DNA from: Neoceratodus forsteri
Lineage: Eukaryota; Chordata; Ceratodontiformes; Ceratodontidae
Direction: 5' to 3'
Assembly (NCBI GenBank): GCA_016271365.2
Contig: CM057453.1
Coordinates: 1,076,709,001-1,076,773,000 of the forward strand
DNA length: 64,000 bases
Numbering within the stretch: position 1 is the stretch's first letter; each line of letters starts with the position of its first letter. This document shows positions 55,402-64,000 of the stretch, in pieces. Position numbers and translations under genes: made by a program. A model generated the notes under the pieces. That model did no database searches, was not told where the DNA came from, and worked only from the letters and a program-made list of their open reading frames with translations.

Positions 55402-58400
55402 CTATCTTGAGTGGAAAAGCATTGCAGAGACCATAGCAGCTTCCTGTAGTTTTAAATTCTTAACTGACTTCTCAATCATATAGAATAACTCTTCAGAGGT
55501 ATAATGAAGTTTTTGTATTGTTAACTGACAACGAACATGCCAAATATGAAATTTAAAACATACTAAAAATAACCACATTGTTGCTCTGTCGTGTTTAGTC
55601 CATAAGAAAGGCAAAATGCCTAAACACTGGATTTCTAGTGTCATATGATAGAATGGGGACATGGGCCATCTTTGTCTAAGGATCTGCCAAAACCTCTGAA
55701 TAAATGGGCAATCAAAAAATAAGTGTTCCATTGTTTCGACCGTGGTAGGACATGTATCTCTTGGGCAATACCGCTCAGAAATCTGTTTGTGCTTTAGGTT
55801 CCCTCTCACATATAATTTTCCATGTAAGGACAACCATAATGCATCCCACATATAATGTGGGATGTGTTGAGAAATTAACATATTACCTATTGAAATCTTA
55901 TCTTGGAGGGGTAGTTATCAAAATAGGCTGTATCCTGAAAATATTTCTGAAGCAAAACTTCATACAGTTCTTTTCTACTGAATTTTGTTATATGTTCTTT
56001 TGCTATATCCCATGATTTGATCTTTCCAAAACAAACTTTAAAAGTTTTGGGAAGTTGCATAATGGACTTTTGCCTGGGTATACTTGTGTGTGCAGGCCAT
56101 GCAGGAAAAACAGTGCCTAGAGAATCTAAAACCCAAGGTGTCCACCTTTTGTTACTGTGTGTTAATAAGGGATGTAAATTTGAGTATACGAACATGGTGA
56201 AGAAAAATATGATTGATTGCACCATTGTCAAGCCTCCATGTTTCTTGTCCCGTAATAAAAAGTATTGTTTTATAGGGTTTAATCTACTACCCCATATACA
56301 AGAGAAGAAACAACTATACATTTTTGTTTCCAAGGATGGTGGAAGACTAAAAACTGTAGTCAAATGTAGAAAGCCTGGTAGCAGAAATGTTTTTACCATT
56401 TGAACCCTTTTTAATTTTGATAATCTCCATGTATTCGATACATTTACTCTGTTTTGTGCCTCTTGAAGTTTGGCGTCCAATTTTGGGAGGCCAAATCTCC
56501 TGCTCCAAATAATAGACCTGAAATGGTGCATGTCTCTCTGATCACTGGGATACCAATTATACGTGTGACCTGCACATCCTCACTTCTGAGTGGGACACAA
56601 TTACATTTTCCCATAATTAATTTTTGCTCCTGTATGTACCATAAAGTCCTTTAAAACTTGTTCTAATTTCCTTGTGGAGGGCATATCTCCCACTATAAAA
56701 CAGATGTCATCTGCATAGGCTATACATTTTATTTCTGGGTCACTACTTGAAAAGAACACTTCATATATACCTATTGTGCTTTGTACCCAATGTATTAAAG
56801 GATCTATTGTAAACAAATACAGGAGCGCACTTAACGGGCATCCTTGTCGAACCCCCCCATTGTATTTTACATTTTTGCCCCAGCCATCCATTACAGTATA
56901 CTTGTGCTGTCGCATTATCACAACACGTCTTGATCCAATTTACAAACAACTGTAGTAACCCATATTGTTCTAAGCAATCCCATAAATAAGCATGGCTTAT
57001 GTTATTGAATGCTCTGGCTTGGTCCAGGCTAAAAAGTAAGCCTGTGATTTCCCCCGTTGTGCCCCTCTGCATTATTTCCCACAGCAATATAAGGCCATCT
57101 GTTATCTTTAAATCTGGTATTGAGCATGTCTGCACTGTGTGCAGTAAAAATTCCACATTTAGTAGTAACCTACTATTTAGTAATTTCGTTAACATCTTAA
57201 AATCTGTATTGAGCAATGTTATTGGCTGCCAGTTTGCTAAATCTGTTATATCCCCTTTTGTGTACATGAGTATTACTAGACCCTCATTCATACTGTCTGG
57301 TAGCACCCATTAGTCTAGTATTTCTTGCAAAACTGAAGTGAACTCCTGTAACAGTACCATGAAAATAGTTTTGTACAATTCATAAGGTATCCCATCTTTC
57401 CCAGGGGCTGTACCTGTTTTTGTTTGTGAAAGTGCCGTTGACAGTTTAGGGGTGTAATTTGAGCCACTAGCATGTCCTTATCAGGGGTAGTAAGTTGTTG
57501 TAGTCGACTCTGTGCTAACCAAGGTTTATGTGCACCTGCTGGCATGTTTGATGGACTAAATAACATGTGAATATGCTGATCTATAGCCTGCATAATCTCA
57601 TCCTTAGCCGTAATTCACTTCCCCATTTGATCTCGTATACCTGCCATACATTTCTGCTGTCTTTGGTGGTCACAAAATTGCTAGGGGTTCATAAAGGCTT
57701 TATTACCCTGTGATCCAAACCTACGCTCTGTATCCAATGATTTTAACTGATTATATTGTGCAGTGTTCATTAGTTTCCTTATTTTGTCTAATTCTGGAAG
57801 GACCGTCTTATTCCCTTGTGCAGCTTGAAAATGTAATTCTTGGAATTTCTCCCTATACTCTTGATATGTGTCAGATTTGTATTTACCATTTATCTTCCCT
57901 ATAATTTGGAAATATCTCTTAACATCCTTCTATGCATCTTCCCACCACTCCTGATATGTGTCATATAGGCATACTACCGATTTCCGTGCTTCTAGCAGAG
58001 TCACAAACCCATCCATTACCAATGGGAGGGATAAAAGCTCTAAATTTAACCTCCAGTAACCTGGTCCTCAATGCATTATTTCATGGCTAGCCACCATAAC
58101 TTCCATGATGGGATGGTCCAATGGAGCCACTGGCTGTGTTTTAGATTTTAAAACCCTCAGGGAGCCCGACACAAACCAGTAGTCTATCCTAGTAGCTTGT
58201 GTTCCCTTAAAAAAGTTTTTTTGGGGGGGGTTCCAGATAATGCTAATATTTCTATCAGCCCCATCTATGTAAGCAGATCATTAAGACAGTTTGCATCACA
58301 AAACATTTTCTTCGTTCTAAGCCCTCTATCCTTCCGATACCTGCTACAATTAAAATCACCTTCTAAAAAAACATTTTGATGTAAATAAATATGGCTGTAT

Positions 58401-58826
58401 AGCTCTAAATACTTCCATTCTAGCAGATTTAACTTATGGAGCATACACATTTATAAAACGACAGTGGAGGCTACATATAACCATATCCAGCATTAACGCT
58501 CATCCTGTCATAATGTCCACAAGTTGTACTAACTGTGCCATCAGGTTATTCACAGCAATGCCTTCTCCACTGCACATGTCTTCCCCTAGTGATCAATAAG
58601 CAACCCCCCATTTTCACCCTACTGAAGCCTGTTCCATTTCCACTCTAGTGTGTAAACGAGTATCCTGAAGAAATACTACATCCTGATCCCCATTCTCAAA
58701 TAAAGAATAGATTAACACTCTCTTCCTCTCAGACTGGATACTATTAACATTTAAAGATGCCACAGAAATTTTATAAATCCCAGTCATGCAAAGAAGAGTA
58801 ATGTAAAACCACTGGCTGCTTTCCAT
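55402..58826 (-). pseudogene. L1-Tx1 ORF2 (endonuclease and reverse transcriptase)
   Basis: It begins near 58826 with YKISVASLNVNSIQSERKR (the endonuclease first Asn) and DQDVVFLQDTRLHTRVE (E expected, D seen). A degraded middle follows. The reverse transcriptase has DLANWQPITLLNTDFKMLTK, LLFSLDQARAFNNISHAYLW (first palm acid), GGVRQGCPLSALLYLFTIDP and IKCIAYADDICFIV (catalytic YADD). Then GLPKLDAKLQEAQNRVN and the C-terminal TCPTTVETMEHLFFDCPFIQ (the Cys/His box typical of Tx1 and R2-type ends) and RFWQILRQRW. The span of about 1140 codons matches the family, but at least ten frame breaks are visible. Confidence 0.85.
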
Positions 58827-58918
58827 CCCAGTTCCTTTACCCTTTTTTTTTTTTAAACTGGGACTATTTTTATTTTTTCTTAGTCCATTTCCTTGTACCT
58901 AAATGAGTTTTTTTCTTT

Positions 58919-60938
58919 TTAACAGTGTCTGAGTTCTCCAAGGATTGTTCTATGTAAGATACCCCCTTCTGGCTGGGAGGATTGCACTGATGTAGAATCC
59001 GACTCTGTACCTATGTCTTCTTGAAACACCATATAAGAGTTTTGCAAAGGGATTTGTGCTTGCTCAACAGCAACTTTCCCGGTGCTCCTAGGTCTCAGGC
59101 TTCTGGGTCTATTGGAGACCATTGTAAAGGCCTCCTCTGGTGGCAAAGGTGGGGGCATTGATGTCGTGGACGTAGTTGGGTCCTCTCTATTGTACCTGGA
59201 TTCTTTGAGGGGTTCCAAGTCCCCTGCATGGGTACTTCTATTTCCTTTACAGGAGGTTCCAACTGTCCTGCCCGAGCAGGCGTCGGGGGTCTCTCAAGGG
59301 GGGGGTGGAGGCCTCTGCCATTGAGCCACATTAACAGCTGTATTAATGTAGAAATCCTGGATACAGAAAATCCCCGTTTGTTTTATTTTGGGCTGCCCAC
59401 AGGCATTCAGCACAGGAATGGCCCTCCTCACATAGGGAGCACTTTGTTGGGTGGTGGCAGTCTGACATTAAATGCCCCAATTCGCCACAATGCACACACT
59501 TAACTATGTGACATGTTCTGCTAAGATGCCTGCCTGAGCCACATTTGTAGCAATGGCATGGTTGTCCCAGATAGAAAATGAAACCTTTTTCCTGGCCCAA
59601 ATAAAAGTAACTGGGTAGATGTTGTAACCCTTCATCTGTTTACATCAAATTAACTTTGTACCTCCATCCCCCATTCCAAAAACCATCTGTGTCAAGAATG
59701 GGTTCTGGATTCCCTTGGAGTTTACATTTCTGTTCATACTAATATGTGATATCTTCAACATTGACCCCTTTGTTCCTAAATAGGACCGTGATAACCTTGA
59801 AGGACTGCTTAGTGAGGGGAATGACCTGAAAGTGAGACCATGCTAGGTTTGTTTTTAGCAAAGCTTATTTCATCCAGAATCTATTTAATATGTCTAGAGT
59901 TCTGAAGCTAATATCAAAGGTATTGTCCCCGGCGTGTGTATCAGGGCATATACTTCACTGGGAGAGATGCCCAGCATTTGTTTGATCAGTATCTTTCCCA
60001 CATAAAATCGATCTGGCATGTTGTCTGCAGGCCCCTTGAAATGTAGCCTTACAGCATTTCTTTGTTTCACTAAGGTGATTGTTTTTTGGAATAAACTAGC
60101 ATATGTGGGCCCAGGCACTGTCAAGATAGGGTGTTCCACCTCTTCACCAAGCTGTGGAACCTGGTTGGGTCACACATCACTGGGTTTTTCCCCTCTCATG
60201 CTGATATCATGCAACTCTTCTTGGGGTACATATTCAATTGGGGAATAAGATATTGGGCTTTAGGAGGCTATATGTTTCTGTTCATCCCCTTGTTCAGGGG
60301 GAACTGTGCTGTTTTGCTGTTTTTGCACGCTAGTATCCAGAGGATCCCCAGGGCTGAGGGTATGCTGTTCCCTATGGGTTAACGTGTCTTCCTGGTATTG
60401 TACTCCCACCTCATTCTGCTGTCCGTACTCCACAGGTATCTTCCCTCCCTCCCCCGAATACCCCAGGAATCAGTACTGAGGGGTCCGCAATACATCTGCC
60501 TGATTCCAATTGGATCCAGCCTGCTCCTTCGAGGGCATTTTTAGGGGACCAATTTATGTGCAATTCATCTGCTTGGGTGTTTGGGATCTGGGGCCGGGAG
60601 CATTTATCTCCTGTCTCTGCATAATCCGCACATTTCGAAATTTTTAGGCCAGTACCTGATGTGCCATTGGGGGGAATCTACCTCAGCAGCTTCCTTTTTC
60701 TGCACTCCTCTTTAGCCAAAAGCTGGGCCAACCTGAAATCCATGGTAGCTGCCTCCAAAATTCTCTTTTTTTCTTCCAACTGATGTATTGCTCCCTCGGT
60801 GCTGTGATCTGGAACGACCGTGACTGCTGCTGCACTGTCCTTCATGCTGTCTTCCATAGTCTCCACAGGATCCACCTGATTTAGCGGGCCTTCTGTTGTA
60901 ATTTTATTATCAGTGACTCCTGCACCGTCAGATGACAA
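58919..60938 (-). pseudogene. L1-Tx1 ORF1, gag-like with zinc knuckles
   Basis: The RNA-binding ORF1 of Tx1-type L1. The start at 60938 gives a 86-residue open part ending in a Glu/Lys-rich helix (LEEKKRILEAATMDFRLAQL, AKEECRKRKLL). A middle part (60139-59894) reads LVKQRNAVRLHFKGPADNMP and LIKQMLGISPSEVYALI. At 59600-59343 three knuckles follow one another: CYKCGSGRHLSRTC, CVHCGELGHLMSDC and CSLCEEGHSCAEC; the last is an irregular variant. The tail (59218-58919) is Ser/Pro-rich. Stops and shifts separate the pieces. ORF1 and ORF2 are about 90 bp apart. Confidence 0.8.
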
Positions 60939-61284
60939 ATCCTAATGCGAGGGGCTCAGTAAGCTATGATGGCCACCTCCTGGGTGCATCCCAGCCATAC
61001 TATTCCCCTTGCTAGATGTTTGCTGGTGTTTGCAGTTGCCCAACCTCCTCCACTCTCTCTCCTTCCATCTGAGCACAAGCACTCTCTTTCGGCTCCACTG
61101 CGCCACCTGCCGAAAGAGTAGAGGAATTTCCCCAGTGCCCTGGCCAAATTTCCCCCTTCACTAAAAATACCACCAACAGCTTAATCTGGTTCAAAGTCAG
61201 TTGGCATTCATCTGTATCCCTCCCCTCCCCCCCCGGGTCGTGCCTGAAAATAGGCAGAATTTGTCTAGTGCACTTACCCTTTCA

Positions 61285-61318
61285 AAAAAAAGTAAATAAA
61301 TAAATTAAATAAATGAAT
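61285..61318. repeat. (AAAT)n-type tract
   Basis: AAAGTAAATAAATAAATTAA ATAAATGAAT lies exactly where the piggyBac reading frame at 61310-61735 is lost. On minus this is a TTTATT run. It could mark the 5' flank or insertion point of another element. Confidence 0.7.
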
Positions 61319-61735
61319 GGCTTGCCCTTCATGAACTGTTTAGCTGAGTTCTTCCCCTATGAGGGAATCATGGCCTTATCTATGCACAGACTTTCCTCAG
61401 TCCTGAAGGCCTTGAGGTAACTCACGTTCATCATTTCATAGAATGGCCTTATCTTGCCAAGCTTGTCTCCAGCAGGCAGCCTGTTGTTCTCAGCAAAGTA
61501 CAAATATCTGAGGATCTCTTCAAACCTATCATGGTTCATCAGTTGGGAGACTGTAGCATTATATACATCCTCACTCTGTTCTCACATTATTCATCTCTGT
61601 GGTACAACAGCATAGCCATGTATAAGCAGCACTGCTAAGAATGCTCTCATTTCATCAGGAGTGACTTAGTAGTTCAGCTTCCCTCTGGCTTTTGAAATCC
61701 CTTTGTTTGACAGTAATTCAGGCAAGTTCATGGAT
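61310..61735 (-). pseudogene. piggyBac transposase, N-terminal and first catalytic part
   Basis: From about 61735 on minus: MNLPELLSNKGISKARGKLN, a stop, VTPDEMRAFLAVLLIHGYAV, VPQR, a short frame change, SEDVYNATVSQLMNHDRFEE, ILRYLYFAENNRLPAGDKLG, KIRPFYEMMN, EESLCIDKAMIPS, a stop, and SAKQFMKGKP. The DESMIPYYGRH box of the family contains the first catalytic Asp; here the Asp is kept (IDKAM) but the following Tyr codons are lost to a stop. The frame ends in an (AAAT)n tract. About 200 residues are missing before the C-terminal part found at 54.4-54.85 kb in the same orientation. Confidence 0.85.
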
Positions 61736-62225
61736 AATCAGCAATATAATTGTATTAGGCACATAAAGGTCTTGCATTAGACACCAATGATTGCATCAGA
61801 CATTGGAAGTACTGCATCATGCACCAGAATTTGGAACTATATGTCATCAGTGAAAACCTGGAGGCAACTGTGCCTGACATCCCGAATATGGGACACTACA
61901 AAAACAGTTTGCAGTTTAGAAAATATGCAAATAGTTATGAAATGGTTAAATATAGATAGGGCAGCCCTTAACCAACCTATACTCATGCAGGAATAAGAAT
62001 AAAAGTTAATGGCTATATAAACTGGCATCAATATAAATAACCGGTTGCCTCTTGGAATCAAACAGCCAACTTGAAAACTTGCATTTGGTGCTGAGGAGAA
62101 GAATTGATCAGGTAGTTATATATTAAAAGAATGAAAAACACAGCTGTTGGGGGGGGGCTGTAGTTTACATGTTTCATTACTTTATTTTAAATCACTCATA
62201 ACTGGGGAAATACACATCTTCTCAT

Positions 62226-62262
62226 CGTCCCATATATAGGATGCTAGGCATTAATAGGTTAA
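62226..62262. repeat. Possible piggyBac sub-terminal palindrome
   Basis: TCCCATATATAGGATGCTAG GCATTAATAGGTTAA. A related word occurs at 53655 and a shorter one at 61879, all close to piggyBac fragments. Confidence 0.4.
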
Positions 62263-62506
62263 TTTCAGTCATGACAAATCAGTGGTCTTGGCTATCATAG
62301 CCTAAAACAGACAAATGCTCCCCATCTTGAGCAAACAGCTGGGTCAACTTTGTGACAATCTCGTTGTGCCATAGCATCATTCCTTAAATAGAGTCCATAA
62401 AGGTCTGCTTTCCCATTCTAACTATCCTGCAGGCCTTTGCTGTGGGGTTCCATGCATGCCACCATCACTGCCTCTGAATATGTTTAACCAGACCAGCACC
62501 ATCTCA

Positions 62507-62764
62507 TCAGGCATTGTAGAGAAAATGCAGGACATCCACCATCATGCAGAGCAATCCCAGTGACTTCGGCAGCTCTAGGCGACTGCCATCCAGATGCAGC
62601 ACCAGCATTCCAGAAGGACTACACCGTTGGACTTCATCCATGTTCCAGAAAAAGGGTGACCTATAGTACCTGGAAATCACCAGCAAAGAATTCAGGTGTG
62701 GAGCTTGTCCTAGCGGAACTTGCGTTCTGTGAACAGAGAGGTAGACCACTAATGAGCAAAACAA
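62507..62764 (-). CDS. Unrecognised ORF of 85 codons
   Basis: The frame reads LLVISRYYRSPFFWNMDEVQ, RCSPSGMLVLHLDGSRLELP and KSLGLLCMMVDVLHFLYNA. The amino-acid mix looks protein-like, and the sense continues weakly downstream in other frames, for example LFAQDGEHLSVLGYDSQDH near 62300. It could be part of a transposon passenger, a diverged transposase or a decayed host exon. I cannot name a family and no splice sites stand out. Confidence 0.3.
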   Translation of the reverse strand: MFCSLVVYLSVHRTQVPLGQAPHLNSLLVISRYYRSPFFWNMDEVQRCSPSGMLVLHLDGSRLELPKSLGLLCMMVDVLHFLYNA

Positions 62765-62898
62765 TGTCTCAAAATAAACAATAATTTCTCGGTTCTTGTT
62801 TATTTATAAGCCCCAACATTTCTTCAAGAATTTATGGCTTCTTCTGGGGAAATAAAATCTAACTTGTCTTCTATACTCCTTGACTAATGGAGATACAG

Positions 62899-63580
62899 TC
62901 ATATTTTTCAGACATTTTATGTCTTTGGCTTGTCTGCCAGAACCTAGAAGGACACTAATTTGTTATGGTGCCTTCTCTTGAAGTTATGCATCTCTATTGA
63001 GCTGAAGCGTGCTACAAGCATTCCCTATCAGAGTTCTGGCCAGAACCTTCAAATGAAGGTACCATAAAAGACTAGTATTCTTCTAGGTCCTGGCAGACAA
63101 GTCATAGGGCTAAAATTTCTGAAAAATATTAATGCATCTCCGTTAATTAAGGAGTATTGAAGACCAATATCGACTTTTTCACTGGAAGAAGCCATAACAT
63201 TCTTGGTGAAACTTGGGGTGCATAAATAAATAGGAACTGAGAAATGATTGTTTGTATTGAGAACTTTTTTTTTTTGCCCAAGAGTGGTCCACCATCCTCT
63301 GTTCACAGGACTTCATCCATGACCCATGGAAGGAAGTCCTGCCACCTGCTCCCTGATGCCCCATCCAGTACATCTGCCGATGTTGAGGGTCCCAGGAGAA
63401 TACTAATCTTTTATGGTACCTTCATTTGAAGGTTCTGGCCAGAACTCTGATTAGGAATGCTTGTAGCACACTTCAGCTATGTAAAGATGCATAACTTCAA
63501 GAGAAGGCACCATAAAAAAATAAATGTCCTTCTAGGTTCTAGCAGACAAGCCATAGACATAAAATGTCTGAAAAACATGA
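62899..63580. repeat. Nested inverted repeat, arms about 190 bp
   Basis: The left arm, 62899-63092, reads CAGACATTTTATGTCTTTGG, TGCCAGAACCTAGAAGGAC, GGTGCCTTCTCTTGAAG, GAGTTCTGGCCAGAACCTTC and GGTACCATAAAAGACTAGTA. The right arm, 63385-63580, is its reverse complement with few changes. Within each arm GGTGCC... and ...GGTACC halves mirror each other, and 63083-63135 repeats 63531-63582 in direct orientation. So the unit is a palindrome built from smaller palindromes. Non-coding. Confidence 0.85.
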
Positions 63581-63582
63581 AT

Positions 63583-64000
63583 TGCACCCAAAGATGAGCA
63601 TTCAGGATGCACCAGTAAATCCAAGCCAGACAGACTGTTTTGCTCTTTGGGAGTCACAAAAACTATCCCATCATGTATCAGCAACATCCTCATAAGCAAA
63701 GATTATCTTCACTGTGGGTCACCTTGTTTGGCTGGAGGAACTCAGACACTCAAAATTTCCTGCAGAAGATCACCAAAAAGGCTGTTCAGAAAAACAATAC
63801 CTCCAATGGGGATGAACACACCCACACCAGTTCCCACCAAACCTATTCAAACAGGCCTGGTCTAGAAGGCCGCCGACCATGGACCCTCTTGGGTGGTTGA
63901 TGGACCCTCCCTTCCAACATCTTATGTAACCAAAAAGACCACATGGTTTCTTTAAACCCTGAGACCTTGGAAAACCAGGTTATGCTCAACAGGTGTTGCC
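63583..64000. other. Unassigned end of window
   Basis: Two overlapping plus-strand frames at 63640-63900 have no recognised family. No repeat is evident. Confidence 0.35.

Larger units (their letters stand above)
55330..61000 (-). mobile_element. L1-Tx1-clade LINE, nearly complete
   Basis: About 5.7 kb on minus with a gag-like ORF1 (60938-58919) carrying CCHC knuckles and an ORF2 (58826-55402) with endonuclease, reverse transcriptase and a C-terminal domain. The two-ORF layout, zinc knuckles in ORF1 and RT text fit the Tx1 branch of L1 elements found in amphibians and fish. Many stops are present. Outer ends are approximate; I did not find a clear poly(A) or target duplication. Confidence 0.8.

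Overview
The window looks like a gene-poor, repeat-dominated stretch of a large non-mammalian vertebrate genome. The mix of CR1, L2-like and L1-Tx1 LINEs, a DIRS tyrosine-recombinase retroelement, Tc1, PIF/Harbinger and piggyBac DNA transposons, and a MIR-like CORE-SINE fits an amphibian, lungfish or similar lineage; the sequence alone does not fix the species. I found no convincing host exon, tRNA, rRNA or CRISPR array. All coding capacity I can support belongs to transposable elements, nearly all broken by frameshifts and stops.

Layout: 0-0.44 kb, 3' part of a Tc1 transposon. 0.66-2.15 kb, first copy (A) of a modular non-coding composite repeat. 2.3-3.9 kb, a loose inverted-repeat pair. 4.1-9.4 kb, composite copy B, invaded by a 5'-truncated CR1 LINE (5.2-6.75 kb). 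9.76-13.16 kb, an almost full-length L2-like LINE on the minus strand with a degenerate 2A-like peptide. 13.2-17.1 kb, composite modules in both orientations, a hexamer-based tandem array and a fold-back element. 17.34 kb, a MIR-like SINE. 19.85-27.6 kb, PIF/Harbinger element I (Myb/SANT gene on plus, spliced transposase on minus). 27.6-29.9 kb, composite copy C. 31-34.3 kb, tRNA-type SINEs and two long inverted repeats. About 36.3-41.6 kb, Harbinger element II in the opposite orientation. 42.1-44.6 kb, composite copy D and another module. 46.2-52.25 kb, a DIRS element interrupted by a second CR1. 54.4 and 61.3-61.7 kb, C- and N-terminal piggyBac transposase pieces on either side of a nearly complete L1-Tx1 LINE (55.3-61.0 kb). 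62.9-63.6 kb, a nested inverted repeat.

The most unusual feature is the composite repeat. Its parts recur in the same order: an about 850-bp AT-rich module, an (AT)n tract, a 350-380-bp fold-back with TTAGGGTT arms, a short TTTTTGAG module, an array of about 298-bp satellite monomers closed by a palindromic unit, a conserved block with outward-facing splice-donor-like sites on both strands, an array of short hairpins, and in copy C about 120-bp repeats. Terminal and sub-terminal similarity to Harbinger I suggests that at least part of it is a non-autonomous passenger of that transposon. This is inference and needs alignment to test.
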